Below are positions 8,683 through 17,392 of a DNA stretch of 64,000 nt, piece after piece. The DNA comes from an uncultured Saprospiraceae bacterium (GTDB lineage Bacteria; Bacteroidota; Bacteroidia; Chitinophagales; Saprospiraceae). The DNA is taken from assembly GCA_937928045.1 (NCBI GenBank), contig CALFWO010000015.1, positions 111,615-175,614 on the forward strand. The letters are read 5' to 3'. Under the pieces are notes generated by a model, which saw only the letters and a program-made list of their open reading frames with translations, did not search any database and was not told the origin of the DNA. Position 1 is the stretch's first letter. Each line of letters begins with the position of its first letter. The position numbers and the translations under genes were made by a program.

Positions 8683-9330
8683 TTGATTGATCCAAAAAAT
8701 CCTTTATCATTGCAGCTCAAAAGACATAATTTGGACTGGATTTATTTTCTTGATTTATTTGGAACCTTAGTTTTTGCCATCTCAGGGGTATTGACTTCCA
8801 TTGAAAAGAAGTTCGACTTGGTGGGCTCTATTGTGATTGGCTTCGTAACGGCTATAGGCGGAGGAACCTTGCGTGATATACTCATTGGCAAATTCCCTGT
8901 TGGCTGGTTGATCGATCGAAATTATATGCTAGTAATTATTGTTGGCTGTCTTTTATCCTACCTTTTCAGATCTAGAATATTGAAGTGGAGAAAAAGTATG
9001 TTCATTTTTGATACCATCGGAATAGGTTTATTTACCATCCTTGGAATTAAGACCTCTTTAAGTTTTGGATTATCTGTAGAAGTTTGTTTAATCATGGGAG
9101 TTGTTTCTGCAGTGTTTGGTGGAGTGATTCGAGATGTTCTAACCAATGAAATCCCTTTGATCTTTAGAAAGGAAATTTATGCCACAGCATGTTTAGCCGG
9201 CGGTGTAGTATATCTACTACTAGTACGAACAACAGGAATCGAAGATTTGGGGATTGTGATTTCAATGCTCGTTGTAATGATCATTAGATATTTTGCGGTG
9301 AAGCGAGGTTGGACCTTGCAGTTGGGGTAA
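8683..9330 (+). CDS. UPF0126/TRIC-type inner-membrane channel protein
   Basis: A 215-aa membrane protein with about seven hydrophobic helices and two internal repeats, each carrying the hallmark glycine-rich kink: TAIGGGTLRDILIG (first half) and AVFGGVIRDVLTNE (second half). These are signatures of UPF0126, the bacterial trimeric intracellular cation channel relatives, which probably pass monovalent cations. The only usable start in frame is TTG at 8683. Just upstream a 14-codon ATG frame (8646) stops at a TTGATTGA duplication. Removing one TTGA copy would fuse it to this gene, so the N-terminus may have been altered by a 4-bp duplication. The first membrane helix begins around residue 20, so the protein can still function. 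Confidence 0.85.
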   Translation: MIDPKNPLSLQLKRHNLDWIYFLDLFGTLVFAISGVLTSIEKKFDLVGSIVIGFVTAIGGGTLRDILIGKFPVGWLIDRNYMLVIIVGCLLSYLFRSRILKWRKSMFIFDTIGIGLFTILGIKTSLSFGLSVEVCLIMGVVSAVFGGVIRDVLTNEIPLIFRKEIYATACLAGGVVYLLLVRTTGIEDLGIVISMLVVMIIRYFAVKRGWTLQLG

Positions 9331-9338
9331 ATTAGTAC

Positions 9339-10922
9339 CTAAGCTTTAACCCCAACCATCAATAAATTAGTCACTGGAAATTTTTGTTCCATTAATTCTA
9401 AATCAAATAACCTGGCCTTACCAATCATTCGGTTTTCAACTATCCAAGAATTTTGATAAGCTTGAGATTCAGGAGCAATATGGAAGCCAGTCTTTTCCAA
9501 CTCTTTTTTCCAATCCGAAAATGACCAATTGCAAAAACGCTCGTTCATCTCGGAGTCCCAATTGTCGGTATAATCTTTAGTAAGTAAAAATTCGGAAGCA
9601 TCTTTGAGGCGCATTTGATAATAGTTTTGATCTTCAATTCTGCGCAGTTGAAATCGAATACTATCATGATATTTTTTCCTAAAATTTTTAGCAAATCTAA
9701 GGAATCGATTGGCAGTAGATAGTTTTTTTAAATAAGCCGAAAGATCCATTCTGTCAGTGAAATTTTTAAACGGATCTTCACTGCTACCATCCGAATCATT
9801 CAGCCAAAGTAATACTTCTTGATCTCCATTTTCAGGTCCAACAACATCTCGATTGATCCAAACACCCTGCGGTTTTAACTCCTCATATCTGTTTTGTATA
9901 AACTTTAGAAGATCTTCTCTAGAGCCATAAGACTCAATCTCATGAGTCAATGAACCGGTATGTATGGTGTTCATGGAGTTTGGTTTAAACACCAGACCAT
10001 TGACTGCGTTTTTCATTTTAAAGTAAACATTAGGATTCCCAAATTCTTGTTGGGCCTTTCGATTTTCGCACAAAGAGAATAATTGTCTGGAGAGTTCAAT
10101 TCCATAGAAATCTGATTCATGCAAACGGGATTCATGACTTGCATGTTTAATCCATGAGCCAACAGCACATCCAATATCACCAATATTTCCGGCTTGAATG
10201 AATGGTGCGGTTTCTTCAAATTTCAAAGTGGAAATTTCATCCATTTTTCTTACATAGCTGCCGTAATCTCTACTTTCAGTTAAGTCTCCGTCTTCTCCAA
10301 TAATAGGATCGTTTAATATTTCTTTGGTCAATTTACCAAGCTCGTATTGCGCCCAAATTTTGATAGTCGATGGATGGATATGATCTAATAATTTCTCTTC
10401 AGCTTTCCATTCCGGCGAAGCGGCAATTCTTTCAATGTATTTCCAAGGCAATACAAACTTAGTTTCCGGTATCTTTCGATCAGCTCTTTCCGCAGGTAAA
10501 ATTCCATAACCTAATTTTTGAAAACCTCTTGCCACCACCGTACTGCTAACCACAACCGTATTTTTTGGACTTAAGTCAAATCGATAATTACTAATATGAT
10601 CTACATTTTTGATCAAGTAGGATGCGAAGTTATCCATCCTTCCAACATCATTGATACCATAAACAAATACTGGCACAGGCCAATCATACCCAAAGTCATG
10701 TATAGCTAAAGACCTCAAATGAAAAGGTATAGGATTGCGTTTTGTACCATGATGATTGGCAGAGGTAACCACGAATATTATTCCTGATACTTGTGCAATA
10801 GTTTGATCTTTCGTAGGCTTAAAATTAGGATCCCATTGAACGCCATCCACCACAATTTTTCTCAAATAGTCAAATTGAAAATTTGTCAACAAATGATGAC
10901 GGCCAGGAACGATTAGCAGCAT
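9339..10922 (-). CDS. Nucleotidyltransferase-like/methyltransferase fusion protein
   Basis: 527 aa with two halves. Residues 1-150 look like a cytidylyltransferase/NMN-adenylyltransferase fold: a short strand then GRHH (7-10), the SANHHGTKRNPIPFHLR stretch (54-70) resembling the TSA...NPF...R segment of NMNAT enzymes, and a VFVYGINDVGR strand. The second half is a class I SAM-dependent methyltransferase with motif I GDIGCAVGSW (248-257), an acidic strand end YGIELS and a post-motif NTIHTGSLTHEIESYG. No signal peptide, so cytoplasmic. The gene is convergent with the UPF0126 gene (8-nt gap) and divergent from the TPR lipoprotein. Substrates are unknown. The nucleotidyltransferase call is the weaker part because the usual HxGH motif is degenerate. 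Confidence 0.6.
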   Translation of the reverse strand: MLLIVPGRHHLLTNFQFDYLRKIVVDGVQWDPNFKPTKDQTIAQVSGIIFVVTSANHHGTKRNPIPFHLRSLAIHDFGYDWPVPVFVYGINDVGRMDNFASYLIKNVDHISNYRFDLSPKNTVVVSSTVVARGFQKLGYGILPAERADRKIPETKFVLPWKYIERIAASPEWKAEEKLLDHIHPSTIKIWAQYELGKLTKEILNDPIIGEDGDLTESRDYGSYVRKMDEISTLKFEETAPFIQAGNIGDIGCAVGSWIKHASHESRLHESDFYGIELSRQLFSLCENRKAQQEFGNPNVYFKMKNAVNGLVFKPNSMNTIHTGSLTHEIESYGSREDLLKFIQNRYEELKPQGVWINRDVVGPENGDQEVLLWLNDSDGSSEDPFKNFTDRMDLSAYLKKLSTANRFLRFAKNFRKKYHDSIRFQLRRIEDQNYYQMRLKDASEFLLTKDYTDNWDSEMNERFCNWSFSDWKKELEKTGFHIAPESQAYQNSWIVENRMIGKARLFDLELMEQKFPVTNLLMVGVKA

Positions 10923-11087
10923 TTAGTTCAGTTTTATTCAGGCCTGAAGCTAAGTATTAATCTCTTTATTTTAGAGGAAAATATTTTATTTCGGCTTTAA
11001 TTAGTAGAAGATGGTAATAATGATAACGAGTTGTTAATTAGTAATCAATTAATGATTCTTGCCAACAGTTCTGTTAATTTGGTTGCT

Positions 11088-11912
11088 ATGAAGTACACGA
11101 TTTTCTTGATTGTTTTGTTTTTGCTTTACGCATGTTCTGATGATATTTCCAAAGTTGTGCCGGTTGAAAATCAGGTTACTAGCAATAATCAAACTCTTAG
11201 GGATAGTATCATTAAGAAGTACTTAGAAGATGGAGCTTGGAAACATCGGCTTTATTCAAATGAGTGGCAGGAAGAAATTGATAAGGGCTTGAAAATTGAT
11301 TCTACCATTGCTTATCTCTGGCAGCAAAAAGCCATGCCGCTATTTAAGCAAGGGAAATACCAGTTGGGTATGAATTATCTTGACAAAGCGGTTCAATATG
11401 ATCCCAAGGAATGGTTAGAATATCGGGCTTTTATGAAGTGCATTTTTTCAAAAGATTATCTTGAAGCAATTGTAGATTTTCAAAATTGTAAACAGAGATA
11501 TGGAATGAGCTATGTAATGGATCACTCCTACGACTTTTACATTGCTGTCTGTAATCTACAACTGAACAATTATTCCGAAGCTGAAAAATTATTGATAGAC
11601 GAAATCGCCAGGCAAAAGGAAATGTTGGGGGAATTAAATGTTCATCATCTCGATCTTTTTTATTTGGGAATCGCAAATTTTGAACAGCGGAAGTATGAAC
11701 AAGCAATTATGTATTTTGAAGAAGCTTTAAATTTTTATAATAATTTTGCTGATGCACAATATTATAAACCGATTTCTTTAAAGGAGTTAGGAAGAAATCA
11801 GGAGTCCGATAAAATATTCAAGGAAGCAGTTGCCAATGGTAAAAATGGTTATACCATTAATGAAGACAATGCACTGTATGAAAGATACCCTTATCAACTT
11901 AGGTGGAAGTGA
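11088..11912 (+). CDS. TPR-repeat lipoprotein
   Basis: 274 aa. The start at 11088 gives MKYTIFLIVLFLLYAC, a lipoprotein signal with the lipidated Cys at position 16. A longer frame from a TTG at 11031 would hide that signal. The mature part is helical with TPR-like pairs: AYLWQQKAMPLFKQGKYQLG, LNYLDKAVQYDP, and FYLGIANFEQRKYEQAIMYF further on. TPR lipoproteins usually act as scaffolds in the envelope, and nothing identifies a partner here. It reads in the same direction as the DJ-1-like lipoprotein (72-nt gap) and the GNAT gene and may share their transcript. Confidence 0.75.
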   Translation: MKYTIFLIVLFLLYACSDDISKVVPVENQVTSNNQTLRDSIIKKYLEDGAWKHRLYSNEWQEEIDKGLKIDSTIAYLWQQKAMPLFKQGKYQLGMNYLDKAVQYDPKEWLEYRAFMKCIFSKDYLEAIVDFQNCKQRYGMSYVMDHSYDFYIAVCNLQLNNYSEAEKLLIDEIARQKEMLGELNVHHLDLFYLGIANFEQRKYEQAIMYFEEALNFYNNFADAQYYKPISLKELGRNQESDKIFKEAVANGKNGYTINEDNALYERYPYQLRWK

Positions 11913-11984
11913 AATTCTTAGTTGATTTCCATTTATATTTTTAAAAAAATTAATTTACGATTACTCAAACTATAACGTTACATT

Positions 11985-12761
11985 ATGAAGATCATCAATA
12001 TATTTATTGTCTTATTATTTTTTCTAGGATGTAATTCTGAGCAAACCGTCAAATCGGAAAAAGCAGCTGTTCAATCCAATAAAGTTCTTTTTCTTTGTAC
12101 AAGTGAAGAACAGTTCAATGGATTTGACAATGGAACTTACCTTTCAGAAATCGCCGTGCCGATTTACGAATTTCATAAGAACGATATAGAAATTGATGTG
12201 CTATCTCCTAAAGGTGGAGCCATTCCGATTTATCATAAATTTGACACAACTGAAGTCTTACGGCAGGCGATCAATTCTACTTATTATCAAAATAAAGTGG
12301 CAAATTCAATTGCCCTTAAAGATGTAGATATCAATGCATACAAAGCCGTAATTGTTCCCGGAGGTTATGGACAATTTAAAGACTTGCATAATAATGCAGC
12401 GATCAAAAGTTTAATTGTAAAACTTTATGAAAATGGTGGAGTCATTGGTTCCTTGGGACATGGGACGGCCTTATTGAGTCAATTGAAATTAAGTAATGGA
12501 AATTTCTTGGTCAACGATGTTACTATGACTTGTTTTCCGAATTGGAACGAGTTGAATATAATGGAGGAAGCTAACAAAGGAGAATTATTACCCTTTCTAA
12601 CGGAAGATGAGTTAAAGAAAAATGGCGCTAATCTCAAAATTTATGACAATGAAGCCAAAACCAATGATGAGGTAATTGATATGGAAAAAAGAATTGTTAC
12701 CGCTTCGTTTGCAAGCAGTGGCAAGTTTATTTCGAAAAAGGTTTTGGAATTGATTAAGTAA
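11985..12761 (+). CDS. DJ-1/PfpI-like lipoprotein lacking the nucleophilic Cys
   Basis: 258 aa with a lipoprotein signal MKIINIFIVLLFFLGC (Cys16). The body matches the DJ-1/PfpI class I amidotransferase-like fold: VLFLCTS first strand, the helix acidic residue region SEIAVPIYEF, the VIVPGGYG strand-turn (123-129) and the nucleophile elbow VIGSLGHGTALL. At the elbow the family has A-x-C-H-G. Here the position of the Cys is Gly158, followed by His159 and Gly160. The active-site Cys is therefore absent, and protease, glyoxalase or deglycase chemistry is not expected. Export as a lipoprotein is also unusual for this family. A binding or sensing role is an inference. Confidence 0.75.
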   Translation: MKIINIFIVLLFFLGCNSEQTVKSEKAAVQSNKVLFLCTSEEQFNGFDNGTYLSEIAVPIYEFHKNDIEIDVLSPKGGAIPIYHKFDTTEVLRQAINSTYYQNKVANSIALKDVDINAYKAVIVPGGYGQFKDLHNNAAIKSLIVKLYENGGVIGSLGHGTALLSQLKLSNGNFLVNDVTMTCFPNWNELNIMEEANKGELLPFLTEDELKKNGANLKIYDNEAKTNDEVIDMEKRIVTASFASSGKFISKKVLELIK

Positions 12762-12789
12762 TCTTAACCGAACTATTATTTTAACAGAT

Positions 12790-13323
12790 ATGGAGTCAGT
12801 CGTTTTCAATACCAAACTTCTAGATGTTTCGGATATACCATGGGTATTAGACTATTGGATGAATGCTAGTCCAGAATATCTTAGAAGTATGGGGGCAGAT
12901 CCTGAAAAGATGCCTGATAAATCACAGTTTGAAGATATGTTGTTGAATCAATTGAATACACCAATTGAATCAAAAAATGGACTTGCCACAATCTGGATGA
13001 TTAATGGGAAAAGAGTAGGGCATTGCAATGTTAATCAATTGGAATATGGGAGTCATGCACATATGCATTTGCATCTTTGGCGTCCGGATCAAAGAGCAAA
13101 AGGAAACGGAACTAGATTATTAAGTAAATCGATTCGGATGTTTTTCAATGAACTTAATTTGGAGAAATTGTATTGCGAACCTTATGCTTTGAATCCTGCT
13201 CCGAATAGAATTTTGCCTAAGGTTGGATTCACTTTTGTAAAGAAATATCGCTGTATTCCAGGCTCCATTAATTTTGAGCAAGAAGTGAATAGGTGGGTTA
13301 TGAAAAAACAGGTTTCACTTTAA
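12790..13323 (+). CDS. GNAT-family N-acetyltransferase
   Basis: 177 aa with the GNAT layout of RimJ/RimL-like enzymes: ATIWMINGKRVGHCNVNQLE (strands 2-4), then HMHLHLWRPDQRAKGNGTRL in which the Q/R-x-x-G-x-G/A loop binds acetyl-CoA pyrophosphate (RAKGNG), and the C-terminal NPAPNRILPKVGFTFVKKYR, the N-x-x-x-x-x-x-x-x-GF end of the fold. Cytoplasmic, with no signal peptide. The acceptor cannot be predicted. It starts 28 nt after the DJ-1-like gene in the same direction and ends 6 nt from the convergent OmpA gene. Confidence 0.85.
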   Translation: MESVVFNTKLLDVSDIPWVLDYWMNASPEYLRSMGADPEKMPDKSQFEDMLLNQLNTPIESKNGLATIWMINGKRVGHCNVNQLEYGSHAHMHLHLWRPDQRAKGNGTRLLSKSIRMFFNELNLEKLYCEPYALNPAPNRILPKVGFTFVKKYRCIPGSINFEQEVNRWVMKKQVSL

Positions 13324-13329
13324 TGCTAA

Positions 13330-15570
13330 CTATTCTATTACAATTTCCAATTGCTTGGAATTTGCTTTATCCTTCATGACTAGATCATAGGTCCCACTTG
13401 GTAACATCAGCGAAGTAGCTATACTCGGATCTACTACTTCAATTACATCTACTGGCACAGCAAAATTTTTGTCTTCTCCTTTTTTGTATGCGCGAACCAA
13501 ACAAGGATAATTCATATCGTGTTTGTCAGGATTGAAAACGTACGGTTTTCTATAGCCTTCCATTTGCATCCAAGCCGGACGATTGTTCGGGTAGTTATGC
13601 TTCGGGTGGAATACTTGAATATCAAAACATTGTTTGAATCGTTCATGCGCAGTTTCATCATACGTTTTTTGCACAAAAGCTTCAGGTTCTTCGCCAGTAG
13701 ATTTTGAATAAACAGTCGCTTGATTCAACATCATTTTGGCATAAAGCGGATCATTTTCTGGCGGACAATGTTCAATCATTCTACTTTGATCCACAGTTAA
13801 TGGATTCTTCCTCGTCAAAGATTTAAACCAAGTGGCCATGGCCGATTCTCCATTGATCGAATATTCACGAATTGAATTTTCCTTTGCCAAGACAATAATC
13901 TTAGCATCAGAATCTGCACGCATTATACGACTGATGTTCATGGCTTGAGCCCAAGCCAAAGCATTCTTATCAACAATCTTTGCATCAGTGCTGCTTACTT
14001 TGGGGCTAATAATTTTCTTGGCCTTGCCCAATTCATCAGCAGTTGGTTGGTATCCTGACACAATAAAACCAAGAGCCAGCGCTTCACGAATCAAATCTCC
14101 AAAGACCGGTTCCTTGATTGAATATCCCGAGTTCATTACAGCGTAGCCACGCGTTTTTAACTGAGTATCATCGTTATTGAATGCTTCGACTGCTAAGTAA
14201 CGATAACCTTGATCCCATAGGTCCGCCAATAACAGTTGCGCGAACGCTCTGGTCTGCGGAAACCGATTAGATTCATTAATAAACAAAAAGTCATTTTGGG
14301 CTGTAGCTGCTAGAATGTAATCCTTGGCACTCTTTGCTTTATATTTTGATAGTCTTTTTGAGACATCTGGTTCGCCATGGTACAGTTGGTCCACAGCTTC
14401 AGAACAGTCCCAGTATCTATTGTCTAATCCTAAGAAGGCGAGTTCTTCATGGAGTTTTGGATTCACATTTTCCCTGAATCGATAGACTTGTTCGGGATCT
14501 AGTATTTTTCTAGTGTCTTGAGCGCCACCTTGCACAACAAATTCAACTCGCCGATTGGCCTGTTTGCCATCTTCATTTTCGTTGGTCGCCACAGGTTTAC
14601 TTAATCCAAAACCTTTGCTCTCTAATCGTTCTTGCGAAATGCCTTGGTCAATAATATATCCCTTTACGGAAGCTGCTCGGTTCTCGGATAGTTCTTTGTT
14701 ATAATTTTCAGAACCTTCATCGTCCGTATGACCTTGGATCTGAATTTTTATGGATGGATTATTTTCCAATATTTTTACCAAACGATCAAGCTCCGAAAAT
14801 GATTCTGGAAGTAAATCATATTTATCTGTTTCAAAATAAATATTGTCCATTTTGATAGACGCGATTCCTTTTTCAATTTTATAATACCTGCTAGGTGTGA
14901 ATTTTACGGCCTCACTAGAAAATGCTTCAACGAAAATATCATCGATGAAAAAATATCCAGTGGCAATTTTTCCTTTATCCTCTTCATCCCAGAATTGACC
15001 AATGTAGAGGTGCGTTGCTTTTTCCGTTGCGACAAATGAACCCGAAATCTTGGTCCATTTTTTTGGCTCAATTAATATTTCGCTATTGGCAACAAATTGA
15101 GGTTTAAGAGATAATATTTCTTTGTTTAGTTTGAAAGTTTCTTTTCCAAAATGAAAACCAAAATGATCATTTAGAAACTCAGGTATTAAAGTTCTTCGAT
15201 TGTACCAAGGTGCCCTTGAAATCCAAAATTCACAATAGTATGTAACTCCAGGTTCCAATGGTTGCTTCAATCTTATACCCGCATATTCCGCCCAGAAATC
15301 TCCATTGATAACGATACCGGCCATGTTTTTACCCGAATGCGGAGGAATTGTTTTTAATGCTTCTGATCGAAATCGTGGTGATATCAAATCTGTGGAAGCT
15401 TGATTAGGCGTATGCCAATATTCACAAGCCTGTTCAAAATCCTTTCCTTCGCTACTTAATCGAGCAGGTAGATATTCATATTTTTCAAAACTTGGATTAG
15501 GTATAATGTTTTGAGCAAAGAGATTGCTCAGAGATGCAAAAGCGAACAGCAATAAAAATAATCTCATCAT
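13330..15570 (-). CDS. OmpA-family protein with N-terminal beta-sandwich and EreA-like C-terminal region
   Basis: 746 aa with a signal peptide (residues 1-20, SLSNLFAQ). Residues 21-220 form a carbohydrate-binding-module-like beta-sandwich (IIPNPSFEKYEYLPARL, KWTKISGSFVATEKATHLYI, GYFFIDDIFVEAF). Residues 236-347 are a clear OmpA C-terminal peptidoglycan-binding domain (YFETDKYDLLPESFSELDRL, GHTDDEGSENY, NRRVEFVV). The last 400 residues are less certain. FLFINESNRFPQTRAFAQLL and GYRYLAVEAFNND resemble the E-x-x-H-x-x-x-R...E core of erythromycin-esterase/ChaN-like proteins, with Asn-Arg where His is common, so activity is doubtful. It probably ties outer-membrane or surface material to peptidoglycan. 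Two adjacent ATGs are possible starts. Confidence 0.75.
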   Translation of the reverse strand: MMRLFLLLFAFASLSNLFAQNIIPNPSFEKYEYLPARLSSEGKDFEQACEYWHTPNQASTDLISPRFRSEALKTIPPHSGKNMAGIVINGDFWAEYAGIRLKQPLEPGVTYYCEFWISRAPWYNRRTLIPEFLNDHFGFHFGKETFKLNKEILSLKPQFVANSEILIEPKKWTKISGSFVATEKATHLYIGQFWDEEDKGKIATGYFFIDDIFVEAFSSEAVKFTPSRYYKIEKGIASIKMDNIYFETDKYDLLPESFSELDRLVKILENNPSIKIQIQGHTDDEGSENYNKELSENRAASVKGYIIDQGISQERLESKGFGLSKPVATNENEDGKQANRRVEFVVQGGAQDTRKILDPEQVYRFRENVNPKLHEELAFLGLDNRYWDCSEAVDQLYHGEPDVSKRLSKYKAKSAKDYILAATAQNDFLFINESNRFPQTRAFAQLLLADLWDQGYRYLAVEAFNNDDTQLKTRGYAVMNSGYSIKEPVFGDLIREALALGFIVSGYQPTADELGKAKKIISPKVSSTDAKIVDKNALAWAQAMNISRIMRADSDAKIIVLAKENSIREYSINGESAMATWFKSLTRKNPLTVDQSRMIEHCPPENDPLYAKMMLNQATVYSKSTGEEPEAFVQKTYDETAHERFKQCFDIQVFHPKHNYPNNRPAWMQMEGYRKPYVFNPDKHDMNYPCLVRAYKKGEDKNFAVPVDVIEVVDPSIATSLMLPSGTYDLVMKDKANSKQLEIVIE

Positions 15571-15637
15571 AGGCCAAATTCCTATTGTAGGTTTTTTAGG
15601 GGCCTTCGTTTCCAGTATTCTTAGAGAGACAAATTGC

Positions 15638-15666
15638 GAAAGCTCAAGGTGGTTTATTGAGCTTTC
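15638..15666. terminator. Hairpin after the membrane/coiled-coil gene
   Basis: GAAAGCTCAA and TTGAGCTTTC pair perfectly over 10 bp with a 9-nt loop, 13 nt beyond the stop of the gene at 15679. A T-rich tract follows on the plus strand but only a weak one on the minus strand, so intrinsic termination of the minus-strand gene is probable, not certain. Confidence 0.5.
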
Positions 15667-15678
15667 ACTTTATCTATT

Positions 15679-16710
15679 TTAGTCAAACAAGTTTTCGTAA
15701 TTAGAGTTGTCGCTAGACGGTTTGGTATCCGTTCTATATTCGACCTCTCCACGGCTATCCAAGTCTAATGTATCTCCCGCCTCTTGAGGGTCGCCTAAAA
15801 GCAATAAGGTGCTTTCTTTTTCAAATTTTTCTAACATCCTTAACCCTTCCTCTTCGAAAACACCATTCTGCAGGTCGACAGAATCCATGAAGTTGGCAGA
15901 CATTTCCATAAATCTTTCCATTTCTCCAACCTTGTTAGCAACATCATCATTGATCGCTTCCATTGCTTGATCAAACATTGCTCGCTTGTCTGGATCTCCC
16001 GAAATTACAGACATCGCAGATTTCATTGCAGAGTGTGAAGCACGTATTGCTTTTCTTTCTTGCTCTTTTACTTTTACTTGATCACGAGTATCTTCAATTA
16101 GAATTTCAGAATTCGAATACATCTTGGTTAAGATTCGATTCATTATTTCCATTCGCTTGTGTAGCGATTGATATTTAGCGTTACTCTCTTTTAGCCTGGC
16201 CGCTTTTCTCGAATTCAAAATAACTTGTTGATCATTACCTTTTTTCTTAGCCATTTGAGCCAACTTCATGCTATTATTTATTTGAGCATTGTTGTCAGTC
16301 ATGATTGTTTTCAACTTACGCATCTGGCCTTTGATCGCTCCAATCTGAGTACTCATTTTTCTCAAATTGTCTTCGAGATCTTCTACATAGTTCTTTAAAA
16401 TTCCTACAGGATCTATAGTCACAAAGATTCCCGTGATCCATCGCATGATTGATTTGTAGCCATACCAAACCAGATTTCTCATCCTTGGGTCAAGTACCAT
16501 ATAAACTATAGCAGCGAGTACCAACAACATCCCAGAAAGGTAAATCATATTGCTAGCCAAATCCATTAGCAAAGGAATCGCCTGGTATAAAAGGTATCCT
16601 CCACCTGCAACCATTCCAGCAAGAACTAGTGCACCAGTGACGCCTTCTGGTTTTTTCCAAAAGGACTTTCCTTTAAAGTTTTCATTTTGTATTGGAGTGA
16701 AATCTGCCAT
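15679..16710 (-). CDS. Inner-membrane protein with PspA-like coiled coil, uncharacterised
   Basis: 343 aa. The N-terminus is cytoplasmic (MADFTPIQNENFKGKSFWKK), followed by two hydrophobic helices (about residues 25-48 and 52-72, ending at LDPRMRNLVWYG). From residue 105 a long charged helix runs through EDLEDNLRKMSTQIGAIKGQ to about residue 240, reminiscent of PspA/IM30 coiled coils, and a disordered acidic tail ends in NYENLFD. I do not recognise a named family. The next gene upstream on the same strand (16783) is also a coiled-coil protein, 72 nt away, so the two probably form a complex at the membrane. An envelope-stress or scaffold role is only a guess. Confidence 0.7.
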   Translation of the reverse strand: MADFTPIQNENFKGKSFWKKPEGVTGALVLAGMVAGGGYLLYQAIPLLMDLASNMIYLSGMLLVLAAIVYMVLDPRMRNLVWYGYKSIMRWITGIFVTIDPVGILKNYVEDLEDNLRKMSTQIGAIKGQMRKLKTIMTDNNAQINNSMKLAQMAKKKGNDQQVILNSRKAARLKESNAKYQSLHKRMEIMNRILTKMYSNSEILIEDTRDQVKVKEQERKAIRASHSAMKSAMSVISGDPDKRAMFDQAMEAINDDVANKVGEMERFMEMSANFMDSVDLQNGVFEEEGLRMLEKFEKESTLLLLGDPQEAGDTLDLDSRGEVEYRTDTKPSSDNSNYENLFD

Positions 16711-16782
16711 GTATTCTTAATTTGCTTCTAATGTATGATTTTTTGTTAAAATTTTAGTCGAACGACTATAGAACATCGATTT

Positions 16783-17334
16783 TTATAGATGAAGATTGAA
16801 ATTATCGATATCCTTATCAATCTGATTCATAATACTTTGATGAGTGTGCTCAAATCCATCCTTAGTAGCCTCGATTTTTGATTTGGCATTAGAAATCTCC
16901 TCATCTGCGTTGTCAATAGTACTTTGATATTTATTGACCTGAGCTTCAAGCTCTTCGATTTTTTGCTTATGCTTTTCGATTTGTGCCTTTAGTTTTTCAA
17001 CTTCCTTTTGTTTTCCTGCTACCTTTTTTTGTATTTGATTTTCTAATGCTTGGCCAAATTGGTCATGCTCACGTTGCAATACTTTCTTATAATGCTTAGC
17101 GGTATCAATCAATTTCTCTTTTGACAAGCCAACAGTTCCAGCAGTTGCGAAAGCGGATTTGATAGAAGTCGCTTCATCCATATTCAATTCTGAAAGCCTT
17201 GTTAAGGCCAATTTGAACTCTAAATAATCAAATCCCGGAAGATTACTTTTTGCCAAAGCATCTGTGAGAAATGCGACACTTTTAGGATCTAATCCATGGA
17301 CGGAGCCAAAGATTGGTTTGAGGTCATTTTGCAT
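16783..17334 (-). CDS. Soluble coiled-coil protein, uncharacterised
   Basis: 183 aa with no signal or membrane segment. Residues 1-80 form a compact helical region (LKPIFGSVHGLDPKSVAFLT, LPGFDYLEFKLALTRLSEL). Residues 85-180 are a heptad-rich coiled coil (KQKEVEKLKAQIEKHKQKIE, YQSTIDNADEEISNAKSKIE). The N-terminal part has conserved-looking Gly/Pro turns and probably forms a domain. It lies 72 nt upstream of the membrane coiled-coil gene on the same strand and is likely co-transcribed. The family is not recognised. The pairing suggests a soluble partner that docks onto the membrane protein through coiled-coil contacts. Confidence 0.7.
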   Translation of the reverse strand: MQNDLKPIFGSVHGLDPKSVAFLTDALAKSNLPGFDYLEFKLALTRLSELNMDEATSIKSAFATAGTVGLSKEKLIDTAKHYKKVLQREHDQFGQALENQIQKKVAGKQKEVEKLKAQIEKHKQKIEELEAQVNKYQSTIDNADEEISNAKSKIEATKDGFEHTHQSIMNQIDKDIDNFNLHL

Positions 17335-17392
17335 ATAAAAACTAAAATCTATTGTTGTTATTAAAGAAGGGAGAACAAGCTATTCTATAAAA

